The notes under the pieces were generated by a model, which saw nothing but the letters and a program-made list of their open reading frames with translations, had not been told where the DNA came from and did no database searches. From the NCBI RefSeq assembly GCF_002265875.1, contig NZ_NPFA01000001.1, forward strand, positions 334,988-398,987: a DNA stretch of 64,000 nucleotides. The letters run 5' to 3'. A program made the translations under genes and the position numbers. Origin of the DNA: Marinococcus halophilus. Lineage in GTDB: Bacteria; Bacillota; Bacilli; Bacillales; Marinococcaceae. Below are positions 42,130-52,269 of the stretch, piece by piece (position 1 is the first letter of the stretch; each line of letters starts with the position of its first letter).

Positions 42130-42163
42130 AAAAAAGCCTGGATGGTATGCACCATCCAGGCTT
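42130..42163. terminator. Bidirectional terminator between the DUF2529 gene and pyrG
   Basis: AAGCCTGGATGGT - atgc - ACCATCCAGGCTT, a perfect 13-bp stem. A T-rich run follows on the minus strand (TTTTT for pyrG) and a weaker one on plus. Confidence 0.92.
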
Positions 42164-42172
42164 GCTTTCGTG

Positions 42173-43792
<1,620 letters not shown>

Positions 43793-43826
43793 TTATATAA
43801 ATGTCCTTTAAAATAGTGTTTCCAGG

Positions 43827-43860
43827 GTCCGCGCTGCTGAACAGGCTTCCTGCGCTTTTC
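43827..43860. repeat. Partial copy of the structured repeat (right end only)
   Basis: GTCCGCGCTGCTGAACAGGC... ending TGCGCTTTTC resembles the right end of the full copy beside it (GTCGCGGTTGAGCAAGGCT... ending CGCTTTTC). It abuts the left end of that copy, so the locus is a broken tandem. Confidence 0.55.
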
Positions 43861-43980
43861 GATGTCCAGCTTCGGAGCCTAACCACTCGAGGTTACTTTC
43901 CAGCCGGTTTCGGGCAGCAGGCTGTCCTGCACGTCTGGGAAGTACCTGTCGCGGTTGAGCAAGGCTCCTTCGCTTTTCTT
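43861..43980. repeat. Dispersed structured palindromic repeat, copy B, in the pyrG leader
   Basis: Same plan as copy A at 8432-8557: TGTCCAGC at the left, CTCGAGGT, a variable apical part, then CTGTCGC and CTTTTCT at the right. Outer arms AGC..GGAGCC and GGCTCC..GCT pair, AACC pairs with GGTT beside a one-sided bulge (GAGCAA), and GGTTACT pairs imperfectly with AGTACC. Stem sequences differ from copy A while pairing is kept. It lies on the transcribed leader of pyrG, antisense to the orientation given. Confidence 0.7.
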
Positions 43981-43987
43981 TATTCAT

Positions 43988-44041
43988 AAAAAAAACAAAA
44001 GTGGTGCCCTGCCACCATATGGAGGGGGCACACTTTTGTTT
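43988..44041 (-). terminator. pyrG leader attenuator / terminator after rpoE
   Basis: Minus strand AACAAAAGTG-TGCCCC...GGGCA-CCACTTTTGTT followed by a run of T. The 5' arm contains the pyrimidine tract GCCCCCTCC, which could pair with extra G residues added at a GGG transcription start, as in B. subtilis pyrG. It also ends rpoE read-through. Confidence 0.8.
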
Positions 44042-44086
44042 GTCGTTCATGCTTATATAGGTATCATTTTCACCTTTACGTCACAG

Positions 44087-44125
44087 CCCAAAAATGATTG
44101 TACCTATACGTGTTTCGAAAGTCAA
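44087..44125 (-). promoter_or_regulatory. pyrG promoter starting at GGGC
   Basis: TTGACT (44125-44120), 17-base spacer, TACAAT (44102-44097), then seven bases to GGGC (44089-44086) on the minus strand. This reproduces the B. subtilis pyrG start used for reiterative G addition when CTP is low. Confidence 0.8.
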
Positions 44126-44143
44126 GATATGCCCACGATAAAA

Positions 44144-44677
44144 TTACCGCTCTTCTTCACTTTCTTCTGTATTGTCGCTTTCACTTTCTTCTTCGTCTTC
44201 CTCTTCGTCCTCGTCGTATCCTGCACCGGCATTGCCTGGCTCGAAGCCTTCGAGATCATTGTCATCAAAAGTGTCTTCATCGGCATCATCTTTTTTAGAG
44301 ATGGCGTCCAGATCATCGGAGATGTCTACCAGGTCGTCATCATACGTTTCTTCTTCCGGATCGATCTCATCGGCAAGTTCATCTGAGCCCTGCACAGTAT
44401 GGCTCAGTTCTTCATCTGACTGATCAAGAGGATACCATCCGCGAAGTCCCCAGTGGTTTTCACCCAGATGCACAAACCGTCCATCCAGATTCATGGAGGT
44501 AAACAACTTGATCATCCGGCTTTTTCTTTCTTCCTCCGTGTACCCTTTTAGCTCTGTCAGACGATCCATGACTCTTGTGTAGCCTGATGCTCCGCCCTCT
44601 TCTTCAAGAATCATATACGCCAGTTCCATCGAAGACATTTCCCGTACTTTTTCTTCGCTTAACTCATTTATTTTCAC
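44144..44677 (-). CDS. rpoE: RNA polymerase delta subunit
   Basis: Gram-positive RNAP accessory subunit that helps recycle the enzyme and release it from nucleic acids. 177 residues from GTG 44677 (AAAGGAG ten bases upstream): a folded N-terminal HARE-HTH domain (MSSMELAYMILEEEG, LFTSMNLDGRFVHLGENHWGLR) and a very acidic disordered tail of Asp/Glu runs. Upstream of pyrG as in B. subtilis. Confidence 0.95.
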   Translation of the reverse strand: MKINELSEEKVREMSSMELAYMILEEEGGASGYTRVMDRLTELKGYTEEERKSRMIKLFTSMNLDGRFVHLGENHWGLRGWYPLDQSDEELSHTVQGSDELADEIDPEEETYDDDLVDISDDLDAISKKDDADEDTFDDNDLEGFEPGNAGAGYDEDEEEDEEESESDNTEESEEER

Positions 44678-44838
44678 AGCTTCATCGCTCCTTTTCACGA
44701 ACATGCCCTTATACTACTATCTTTATATTAATCGCTTCATCGCTACGAAAATTCATACCTAAAATTATAAACATATTTTGAAGGAAAATTCCATAATTAT
44801 TATTCAATTCTTCCTGACAGAATTTCCTTCCTGCCTGC

Positions 44839-46290
44839 TTAATCATTCTCCAACGGAGCCCAGCCGTTCTGCCGCTGATTTGTGATAAGGGAAACAAGTA
44901 CAAACGCTGCCAGGGAAAAAAGAACGGGCATCACTACTTCATGCATCCCAAGCCACCCCGGAAGCCAGATCGAAATAACCATGTAAGAGGCAATGCCGGT
45001 AACCATTGCAGACAGCGCTCCCCAGCCGTTTGCTTTTTTCCAGTATAACCCTAAAACGATTGGCCATATAAACGCTGCTTCAAGCCCTCCAAAAGCAAAC
45101 AGATTCAGCCAGATTAAAAATTCCGGCGGACTCCATGAAATAGCTACGACAATAATGCCAACTGCGGCCGTAACAATCAGGCTCAGCAGACGTATTCTGT
45201 GTTCCCGGGCATCAGGTTTTACGTAGTTGATGTACACATCTTTTACTACCGAGGAGCTGATCATCAAAAGCAGAGAATCCACGGTGCTCATGATGGCAGC
45301 CATTGGCGCTGCTAGTACGATGCCCGCCAGCCATCCGGGAAGGACGGTCATCGTAAGCTCCGGCATAACGGTATCAGCAACTTCAATGCCCGGGACGACG
45401 ACACGTCCCATAACTCCGGCCATATGCATGCCAAACATCATAAAAGCAACTACCGCCGTTCCGATCAGAAGCGCACGGTGCATAGCAGCCGAGCTTTTAT
45501 ACGACATCGCGCGGACAGCCACCTGAGGCAGCCCGACGACCCCCACACCGACTAAAATCCAGAAGGAAGAAACGTAAAGCGCGGTTAAGTCCCCGTCCGC
45601 CCCGAATGGGGTAACGAGATTCGGATTTTCCTGGTACAGGGAAGTCATAATATTGTTCATGCCACCGCCGGCTATCAGCGTCGCGGTGAAAATAATTAAT
45701 GTTCCAACTACCATAATAATACCCTGGACTGCGTCAGTGACTACCACCGCCCGGAAGCCTCCAATAATGACATAAAACAGCACGGCCGCAGCAAAAAGGA
45801 ACAGGGACGCCTGATAGCTCATGCCTGTCACCGATTCGATGAGCCTGGCTCCGCCGACCCACTGGGCAGCCATGGCAGAAAATAAAAAGATCACAATGCT
45901 GAACGCCCCTAAAATAACGACCAGCCCGTTGTTGTAGCGGGAGCGGAGGAAATCCACAAGGGTCACAGCCTTGTACCGGCGGGCCATGACGGCAAAACGC
46001 TTGCCAAGGATCATCAGCGTGAAATAGCCGGTAACCACCTGGGCCATGGATAAAAGCACCCAGCCAAGCCCGCGGTCATAAGCAATTCCGGGGCCCCCGA
46101 CAAAGCTGCTAGCACTGCCATATGTCGCGACCATCGTCATCGCAAGCACCAGGCCGCCGAGTTCACGGCTTCCTAAGTAATAGTCATGAAGAAAAGAAGC
46201 GGCTCCCGACCTTTTTTTGGCCGACCAAATACCGATTAAAAATGTAAATAGTAAAAATACGACTAATGGGATAATCACTTCTATATTCAT
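44839..46290 (-). CDS. panF: Sodium/pantothenate symporter
   Basis: SSS-family Na+ symporter with about 12-13 membrane segments, 483 residues. N-terminal IPLVVFLLFTFLIGIW, then HDYYLGSRELGGLVLAMTM, ATYGSASSFVGGPGIAYDRG typical of PanF, and the late ISSSVVKDVYINYV sodium-site region. Its ATG overlaps the upstream yhdT-like stop (ATGA), the usual yhdT-panF pair, supporting pantothenate as substrate. Confidence 0.9.
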   Translation of the reverse strand: MNIEVIIPLVVFLLFTFLIGIWSAKKRSGAASFLHDYYLGSRELGGLVLAMTMVATYGSASSFVGGPGIAYDRGLGWVLLSMAQVVTGYFTLMILGKRFAVMARRYKAVTLVDFLRSRYNNGLVVILGAFSIVIFLFSAMAAQWVGGARLIESVTGMSYQASLFLFAAAVLFYVIIGGFRAVVVTDAVQGIIMVVGTLIIFTATLIAGGGMNNIMTSLYQENPNLVTPFGADGDLTALYVSSFWILVGVGVVGLPQVAVRAMSYKSSAAMHRALLIGTAVVAFMMFGMHMAGVMGRVVVPGIEVADTVMPELTMTVLPGWLAGIVLAAPMAAIMSTVDSLLLMISSSVVKDVYINYVKPDAREHRIRLLSLIVTAAVGIIVVAISWSPPEFLIWLNLFAFGGLEAAFIWPIVLGLYWKKANGWGALSAMVTGIASYMVISIWLPGWLGMHEVVMPVLFSLAAFVLVSLITNQRQNGWAPLEND

Positions 46291-46562
46291 TTGTCTTCCT
46301 CCTGGTCAAGAGGAATATCACGCAGTACATATTTTACGACAAACCATAGAGTGAGGAGTAAAAGAACCGGTCCAAGCACACAGCTGTAAAAAAGCCAGTC
46401 AGGCATGCCAAGTATGTATTGATAATTCTGCGGGTCTCTGCCTCCAAGCCCGTATGCAAAACCAAACCACCAGATAAAATGGCCGACAGCAATAGCAACA
46501 CCAAGAAGCGCTTCCCTCGCTGTGAGCTCCTGCAGCTTCCTCTCTTTTTCTTCCAGGCTCAT
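46287..46562 (-). CDS. YhdT/DUF997 small membrane protein
   Basis: 91 residues from ATG 46562 (GGAGG six bases upstream): charged N-terminus, two membrane segments (ALLGVAIAVGHFIWWFGFAYGL; WLFYSCVLGPVLLLLTLWFVV) and an acidic tail. Always linked to panF; probably a partner of the symporter, role unknown. Confidence 0.8.
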   Translation of the reverse strand: MSLEEKERKLQELTAREALLGVAIAVGHFIWWFGFAYGLGGRDPQNYQYILGMPDWLFYSCVLGPVLLLLTLWFVVKYVLRDIPLDQEEDK

Positions 46563-46753
46563 GACCATCCTCCATTTTTTCGTTCTATCAAAAACTTCAA
46601 TTAGTTTAGCTGATTTACCAGTATGCTGCAACCTTATTGACAAATCGTTCCTCTTTCACGAAAATATACGTAATATGCCTGTATTTTCAAACAACGTTTA
46701 ATTACTATAAAAAAGGGTATTATATTTTAATAAAGTTAAAGGTGTTGATGTAA

Positions 46754-46945
46754 ATGGCTGGCGAAAAACAATTCGACCAATTCGAACCCGGAGAGGTAGT
46801 TCATTACGAGGGGTATGAAATGAAAGTCATTTCTGAATTTGAACGCACAGTTATTGTGGAATTCAGTGATTACCCAATTGTAGGAAAAGAAGAAGAGTTT
46901 CCTTACCACCGCATCGTCCTCTTAAAAAATGAAGTAACCCATTAA
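46754..46945 (+). CDS. Small DUF2187-like protein
   Basis: 63 residues with a beta-rich composition (PGEVVHYEGYEMKVISEFERTVIVEFSDY), resembling DUF2187 proteins of Bacillus such as YkvS. AAAGGTG lies upstream of the ATG. Soluble; function unknown. Stands alone between divergent and convergent genes. Confidence 0.65.
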   Translation: MAGEKQFDQFEPGEVVHYEGYEMKVISEFERTVIVEFSDYPIVGKEEEFPYHRIVLLKNEVTH

Positions 46946-46965
46946 AATAATCATTTATTAAGTGC

Positions 46966-46998
46966 AAAGCTGCTTTCTCACAATAGAGGAGCAGCTTT
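46966..46998 (+). terminator. Possible terminator after the DUF2187-like gene
   Basis: AAAGCTGCT...AGCAGCTTT stem 20 bases after the stop; the following bases (AAAATTTGG) give only a weak T-tract. Confidence 0.5.
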
Positions 46999-47008
46999 AA
47001 AATTTGGC

Positions 47009-47112
47009 CAAAGGTCTCCGGGAATCTATTTTCGGAGGTCTTTGTTTATGACCTCAAAATAAAAAGGCGGCTCAAAGCTCTAAAGGACGATAACCTTCAC
47101 TATCAGAGCCGG
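47009..47112 (+). mobile_element. Relic of an IS1182-family right end
   Basis: CAAAGGTCTCCG...ATTTTCGGAGGTCTTTG (47009-47045) aligns with the terminal hairpin of the IS1182 element at 1234-1268, with about four of five bases equal. One frame reads KGLRESIFGGLCL-stop, like the transposase tail NKGLRSPFSEAFVY there. A second palindrome GGCTC...GAGCC (47069-47110) follows, as it does in the intact element. No other part of a transposase remains. Confidence 0.5.
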
Positions 47113-47148
47113 TCTTGCTTTTGGGCATTACTTATATTTCTTTAATTG

Positions 47149-48375
47149 TTATTTGGTCAATTTCAACCTTTTTGCCAGGGGTGTCAATGTGTAACCATGG
47201 ATGACTACCGTAATAAACACAAGTGCCAGCGTCATTGGGAGTATCCGCTCCGCATCCGTAAAACCTGCTTCCACCAATATTGTCTGAAAATAGCCGCTGA
47301 CAGTCAAAGCAACAACACCACGCGGGGCGATCCAGCCAATAAAGGCTTTTTCCCCCAGGCTCACTTTCGTGTTCGCTAAGCCTATCCAGACTGACAATGG
47401 CCGCACAACCAACATCATTAGAAGTACGAACCCGATGATCCGGATATCCCATAGCTCCATTAATTCTGTTCGCGTAAGAGAAGAAGTTAACAAAACAAAT
47501 ACAGCACTGATAAACAACGTTGATATGTTCTCTTTAAAATGGCGTATGTTATTTAAGATAGGAACATTCAACCCCCTGTTGGCCAGGGTAATACCCATGG
47601 CTGTCACAGCCAGTAATCCACTCTCTTCCATGATCAAATCCGAGACCGCAAAGATAAAAATAACCAGTGCAAACATCATAGGCGCCTGCATATCGACGGG
47701 GATTATAGATCGCCGGAAGGCATAGCTGGTCCCAAGCCCAGCCCCTATTCCTAAAACGAGAGCTGTAAATGCTCCCAAAATGTAGACTCCGAGAGCAGCA
47801 GAATCTATGACTCCGCTTGCCGCAAGGCCAATTTGAAGAGCAAATAAAGCCGCCAGGGCGCCCATGGGATCGACAATAATCCCTTCCCAACGGAGCATCC
47901 TATCAGGTCTTTCTTTTAAATTGGCGTTCTTTAATAACGGAGTAATAACCGTAGGGCCCGTAACAATAAACAATCCGCCTATGACAAAAGCGGTCACCCA
48001 GGACAGGCCAACTATCACGTTGGCAATGACCGCTGTTAAAAGCCAGGATATTAACGGCACTAACGTGTACATCCGCCTGACCGGTCCTTTAAAATGAAAA
48101 ATTTCCCTTCGATCCAAGCTTAGACTTCCTTCGAACAGAATGATCGCAACGGCTAAAGAAATAATCGGCTCAAGCAAATCCCCAAACAATTGTTCCGGAT
48201 GAATCAAGTTTATTCCCGGGCCAATAAATAACCCCATCAGGGTCATCCCTACGATAGCAGGTATCCCCCACCTCCATGAAAGCCATTGGGCAATCATACC
48301 AATCAATAATACTAGCGAAATCCCTAAAGTTATCAATTCGATGGAAGACACCTCCCCCGCTTTTCGATCCCGCAC
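47149..48375 (-). CDS. CPA1-type cation:proton antiporter, probably lacking its C-terminal regulatory domain
   Basis: 408 residues, about 12 membrane helices. Antiporter core motifs include GDLLEPIISLAVAIILFEGSLSLD, the ion-binding WEGIIVDPMGALAALFALQI and GWIAPRGVVALTV. Close Bacillus relatives, as I recall, continue with a TrkA/RCK domain right after the ...TPLAKRLKLTK segment where this protein stops. An IS1182 relic begins about 40 bases beyond the stop, so the domain may have been lost by insertion and decay. The start is uncertain: the GTG at 48375 lies in a palindrome, and an internal TTG at 48336 follows GGGGGAGG, though 13 bases away. Likely Na+ or K+/H+ exchange. Confidence 0.78.
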   Translation of the reverse strand: MRDRKAGEVSSIELITLGISLVLLIGMIAQWLSWRWGIPAIVGMTLMGLFIGPGINLIHPEQLFGDLLEPIISLAVAIILFEGSLSLDRREIFHFKGPVRRMYTLVPLISWLLTAVIANVIVGLSWVTAFVIGGLFIVTGPTVITPLLKNANLKERPDRMLRWEGIIVDPMGALAALFALQIGLAASGVIDSAALGVYILGAFTALVLGIGAGLGTSYAFRRSIIPVDMQAPMMFALVIFIFAVSDLIMEESGLLAVTAMGITLANRGLNVPILNNIRHFKENISTLFISAVFVLLTSSLTRTELMELWDIRIIGFVLLMMLVVRPLSVWIGLANTKVSLGEKAFIGWIAPRGVVALTVSGYFQTILVEAGFTDAERILPMTLALVFITVVIHGYTLTPLAKRLKLTK

Positions 48376-48425
48376 GATGCGGGTCAGTTCGACGTTGCTA
48401 CAGGACGTAGCGGTTTTAGTCGAAC
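48369..48425. repeat. Cluster of palindromes between the GNAT and antiporter genes
   Basis: CCCGCA-cga-TGCGGG (48369-48383) is followed by GTTCGAC...GTCGAAC (48387-48425), inside which GCTAC-aggac-GTAGC (48397-48411) is nested. There is no T-tract on either side. It shares the string GCTTTTCGAT (48359-48368 region) with the repeat junction at 43854-43863. Probably a dispersed extragenic palindrome. Confidence 0.45.
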
Positions 48426-48429
48426 ATCA

Positions 48430-48915
48430 TTACATCTCCTTCTCCATAATCAGCATTGGTATCTGATAGCCGCCGAATTCCCCCTGCAGCTTTTCTTTTT
48501 TCTCAAATCCCTGCGCTTCGTAAAACTTCTGCCCGCGCGTGTTTTTTTCTTCTATATAGACGCGGATCTTTTTAGCATTCGGCTCTTCCATCAGCGTCTC
48601 GTCAAACAGCTGTTTTCCAATTCCCCGGCTTTGATAATCAGGAAGCAAATACATCGCAGACATTTTACAACTTCGTTTATCATCGATCGGTCCTAAATCA
48701 GAAAATCCTACGACTTCCCCATCCACTTCAGCTACTTTGGACGTATGCCCCGAGATCCGGCGCATTAACATCTCATCGTTATAAGCCTGGCTTAAATACA
48801 TCTCCTGGGCCGGCAGCGGAATAATACCTTCATAAGCATCATGCCAACAGTCTCTTGCTACTTCACGGATTCGGTCCAAATCTTTGTATTCCATCGGACG
48901 GATAATAACAGCCAT
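48430..48915 (-). CDS. GNAT-family N-acetyltransferase
   Basis: 161 residues from ATG 48915 (AAAGGAGG seven bases upstream). Single Gcn5-related fold: acetyl-CoA loop YQSRGIGKQLFDETL (Q-x-x-G-x-G/A), upstream beta strand MSAMYLLPDY, and NTRGQKFYEAQGFEKKEK near the C-terminus. Substrate unknown. Stands alone, divergent from cstA. Confidence 0.85.
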   Translation of the reverse strand: MAVIIRPMEYKDLDRIREVARDCWHDAYEGIIPLPAQEMYLSQAYNDEMLMRRISGHTSKVAEVDGEVVGFSDLGPIDDKRSCKMSAMYLLPDYQSRGIGKQLFDETLMEEPNAKKIRVYIEEKNTRGQKFYEAQGFEKKEKLQGEFGGYQIPMLIMEKEM

Positions 48916-49026
48916 ATCGCTTCCTCCTTTTGCATAGTAGCACGTCTTCCTGTAGTCTTCTCGTTCTACCACTATTTACCCTTCCTGTGTACAATAAAAA
49001 CCGTACAGACCTCCCCCGTTTTTTGC

Positions 49027-49074
49027 TTGACGTTTGTCATTACCAGTTGTATAACTATTGTGTAAGCGTATTCA
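49027..49074 (+). promoter_or_regulatory. cstA promoter with a downstream CcpA cre site
   Basis: TTGACG (49027-49032), 17-base spacer, TATAAC (49050-49055); then TGTAAGCGTATTCA (49061-49074), matching the core TGNAARCGNWWWCA fully. A cre around the transcription start should block initiation, implying glucose repression of cstA as known in B. subtilis. Confidence 0.7.
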
Positions 49075-49096
49075 ACACTTTTGAGAGGATGACATC

Positions 49097-50557
49097 ATGA
49101 TTACTTTTATCATCGCAGTAGCGTTACTGATTATCGGCTATTTTACATACGGCGCTTTTATTGAAAAATTATTTACCGCCAACGATAAGCGGGCGACCCC
49201 CGCCTTCACTAAACAGGACAACGTCGACTACCTTCCCATGGGAACGAAGCGGAACTCTATGATTCAGCTGCTGAACATCGCTGGCGTCGGCCCAATCTTC
49301 GGCCCGATTATGGGTGCTCTTTACGGCCCTGTTGCTTTTTTATGGATTGTGTTTGGCGCTATTTTCGCTGGCGCAGTGCATGATTATTTAACCGGCATGA
49401 TTTCCATCCGCAACGGCGGAGCCCACCTTCCACAGCTTGCCGGAAAATTTCTTGGAAAGTCGATGAAGCATATTGTAAATGGATTTTCTGTTCTTCTTTT
49501 ATTGTTAGTTGGAACCGTTTTCGTCACTGCTCCTGCGGAGCTCCTGAGCGGAATACTTCCTGCAGGCATCGGCCTTGCTGTTATTATTACAGTTATTTTC
49601 GCCTATTATACTCTCGCAACAATCCTTCCAGTAGATAAAATCATCGGGAAAATTTACCCGATTCTTGGGGCGCTGCTTCTACTCAGCGCTGTCGGTATCG
49701 GTGGCGGGCTCATTGTCCAGGGGCAGCCGATTCCGGAGCTTTCGTTCCAGAACATGCACCCTGACCAGGCACCTATTTTCCCGCTGCTCTTTCTAACAAT
49801 TTCCTGCGGGGCTATTTCAGGCTTCCATGCCACCCAGACGCCAATCATTTCCCGGACCACCGAAAATGAAGGCAGTGGGAGAAAAATTTTCTATGGCATG
49901 ATGATTGCCGAAGGCATCATCGCCATGATTTGGGCCGCTGCTGCCATGAGCATTTTCAATGGGGTAAACCTGAATGAAATTATCGCTGCCGGTGGACCGG
50001 GAGCGGTCGTAAGCGAGGTTTCGATGACGATGCTTGGCGCTGTCGGCGGTACGCTCGCCGTCATCGGGGTTATAGTGCTTCCAATCACATCCGGTGATAC
50101 CTCGTTCAGAAGTGCCCGGATGATTATTGCCGATTACTTTCGGATCAACCAAAAGAAAATGCCAAACCGGCTGTGGATCGCGCTTCCGTTGTTTGTTGCT
50201 TCGTTTGCTTTAACAAACATGGACTTTACCATTTTATGGCGGTATTTTTCCTGGGCTAACCAGTCGACCGCTATGATCGCCCTGTGGGTGGGAGCCATGT
50301 ATCTCGTACTTGCCGGCAAAAATCACTGGGTCGCTTCCATTCCAGCCACCTTTATGACTATGGCAACGTTCACCTACATTTTAAACGCCCCCATCGGCTT
50401 CGGGCTGCCAATGGAATTAAGCTATATGATTGCAGCCATAGGAACGCTCGTTGTGATCGCCCTATTTGTTAAACGGGCCCGCGCCTACATGGGAACCAAA
50501 TTCCCAGTCGACGAGCAGATCGAATCGACATATGACAAAGCACCTGCCAAAGCATAA
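49097..50557 (+). CDS. cstA: Carbon starvation protein CstA (pyruvate/peptide transporter family)
   Basis: 486 residues with more than ten membrane helices. Family strings: RNSMIQLLNIAGVGPIFGPI, GALYGPVAFLWIVFG, GAVHDYLTGMISIRNGG, and SGFHATQTPIISRTTENE. E. coli homologues import peptides or pyruvate; the substrate here is uncertain. Preceded by a promoter with a cre site and followed by its own terminator. Confidence 0.9.
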   Translation: MITFIIAVALLIIGYFTYGAFIEKLFTANDKRATPAFTKQDNVDYLPMGTKRNSMIQLLNIAGVGPIFGPIMGALYGPVAFLWIVFGAIFAGAVHDYLTGMISIRNGGAHLPQLAGKFLGKSMKHIVNGFSVLLLLLVGTVFVTAPAELLSGILPAGIGLAVIITVIFAYYTLATILPVDKIIGKIYPILGALLLLSAVGIGGGLIVQGQPIPELSFQNMHPDQAPIFPLLFLTISCGAISGFHATQTPIISRTTENEGSGRKIFYGMMIAEGIIAMIWAAAAMSIFNGVNLNEIIAAGGPGAVVSEVSMTMLGAVGGTLAVIGVIVLPITSGDTSFRSARMIIADYFRINQKKMPNRLWIALPLFVASFALTNMDFTILWRYFSWANQSTAMIALWVGAMYLVLAGKNHWVASIPATFMTMATFTYILNAPIGFGLPMELSYMIAAIGTLVVIALFVKRARAYMGTKFPVDEQIESTYDKAPAKA

Positions 50558-50558
50558 T

Positions 50559-50593
50559 AAAAAGGCACCTCCCGCCCCAGGTGGTGCCTTTTT
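50559..50593. terminator. Bidirectional terminator between cstA and argS
   Basis: AAAAAGGCACC...GGTGGTGCCTTTTT; T-tracts on both strands, serving the convergent genes. Confidence 0.93.
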
Positions 50594-50594
50594 A

Positions 50595-52265
50595 TTACAT
50601 CGTTTCCGGCGCATTTACGCCGATAAGATCCAGGCCGTTCTGAACCGTCGTCTGGACTGCCTTCGCCAGCACGAGTCTTGCCTGGGTTTTAGGCTCGTCT
50701 TCCGCGTCCATGACGCGGTCTGCGTTGTAGAAGCTGTGAAAAGCAGAAGCCAGCTCATGGAGGTAGGTGGTCATGCGGTGCGGAGCGTATTTATCCGCTG
50801 CAATTGCCACTTCTTCCGGGAATTCCCCGATTTTCTTCAGCACGTCCAGTTCCTTTTCACTGTGAATTGGCGTCAAATCTGCCCGGGGGTCAAAGATAAT
50901 GCCGCGCTCCTCCGCCTGACGGAAAATGCTGCAAAGACGGGCATGGGCGTACTGTACATAGTATACTGGGTTTTCGTTCGACTGCGATTTGGCCAAACTC
51001 AAATCAAAGTCCATATGTGTGTCCGGGCTTCTCATTGCAAAGAAATACCGGGTAGCATCGATGCCGACTTCCTCCATCAGGTCCTTCAGCGTTACGGCCT
51101 TGCCAGTCCGCTTGCTCATTTTCACGCGCTCGCCGTTCTCAAACAGATTTACCATCTGAATGATCTGCGTTTCAAGCTGTTCTTTATCATGACCGAGCGC
51201 CTGCACTGCTGCCTCCATCCGCGGAATATAGCCGTGGTGGTCCGCTCCCCAGATATTAATAACTTTTTCAAACCCGCGATCAAATTTGTCCCGGTGATAC
51301 GAAATATCCGGCAGCAGGTACGTGTAGGTACCGTCGTTTTTCACGAGCACCCGGTCTTTATCGTCTCCGTACCGGCTCGAGCGGAACCATACCGCCCCCT
51401 CCTCTTCGTACGTCTCGCCCTGGTCGTGCAGATACTGCAGGGTTTCTTCAACATTGCCGTTTGTGTAAAGGGAGGTTTCCGAATACCATACGTCAAAACG
51501 GACTCTGAATTTTTCAAGGTCCTGCTTCAGCTTTTCAATTTCGCGCTTCAGGCCGTACTCACGGAAAAATTCAAGCCGTTCTTCTTCCTCGACGCGGATG
51601 AACCGGTCACCCTGCTCACTGGCCAGTTCTTCGCCAAACTGGCGCACATCTGCCCCCTGATAGCCGCCTTCAGGCATTTCCATTTCCATGCCAAGGGCTT
51701 CGAAATACCGACTTTCGACTGATCTTGCCAGATTTACGATCTGATTGCCGGCATCGTTAATGTAATATTCACGCGTCACATCATAGCCGGCGAAGTCCAG
51801 AATATTGCAGAGTGAGTCCCCCACAGCCGCGCCGCGGGCGTGGCCAAGATGGAGATTGCCGGTCGGGTTCGCCGATACAAATTCCACCTGAACCTTCTTC
51901 TGATTTCCAACGTCAGAACGGCCATAGTCCGCTCCCTGATTAAGCACTTCCGGAATTACATCGATCAAATAACGGTTATCCATGAAAAAGTTAATAAAGC
52001 CGGGCCCTGCAATTTCAATTTCTTTAACAGAGGCTTTATCCGTGTTCAAGTGGTTTACGATGTCTTCGGCAATGGCCTTTGGCGCTTTTTTTGCCACGCT
52101 TGCGAGCTTCATTGCTGCATTGGACGCAAAGTCCCCGTGGCTTTTTTCCTTCGGGGTTTCGAGTACAATTTCCGGGACCTCCTCTTCCCGGGCAAGCCCT
52201 GCTGCTTCAATTGCCGCCGCAATTTCTGTTTTTAGCTGTTCTTTCACCTGATCCATTATATTCAT
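50595..52265 (-). CDS. argS: Arginyl-tRNA synthetase
   Basis: Class I synthetase charging tRNA-Arg. 556 residues from ATG 52265, just after the ywiB stop, whose end supplies GAGGAGG. Domains: N-terminal Add1 (1-100), the HIGH-like [35 protein letters not shown], the [12 protein letters not shown] loop, and a C-terminal anticodon domain ending in [14 protein letters not shown] long plus-strand frame opposite is an antisense shadow. Confidence 0.96.
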   Translation of the reverse strand: MNIMDQVKEQLKTEIAAAIEAAGLAREEEVPEIVLETPKEKSHGDFASNAAMKLASVAKKAPKAIAEDIVNHLNTDKASVKEIEIAGPGFINFFMDNRYLIDVIPEVLNQGADYGRSDVGNQKKVQVEFVSANPTGNLHLGHARGAAVGDSLCNILDFAGYDVTREYYINDAGNQIVNLARSVESRYFEALGMEMEMPEGGYQGADVRQFGEELASEQGDRFIRVEEEERLEFFREYGLKREIEKLKQDLEKFRVRFDVWYSETSLYTNGNVEETLQYLHDQGETYEEEGAVWFRSSRYGDDKDRVLVKNDGTYTYLLPDISYHRDKFDRGFEKVINIWGADHHGYIPRMEAAVQALGHDKEQLETQIIQMVNLFENGERVKMSKRTGKAVTLKDLMEEVGIDATRYFFAMRSPDTHMDFDLSLAKSQSNENPVYYVQYAHARLCSIFRQAEERGIIFDPRADLTPIHSEKELDVLKKIGEFPEEVAIAADKYAPHRMTTYLHELASAFHSFYNADRVMDAEDEPKTQARLVLAKAVQTTVQNGLDLIGVNAPETM

Positions 52266-52269
52266 ATGC

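Noticed and set aside
50466-51722. 418-codon plus-strand open frame opposite argS
   Set aside because: Overlaps the cstA end and the bidirectional terminator; composition follows the antisense of argS. No domain recognised.
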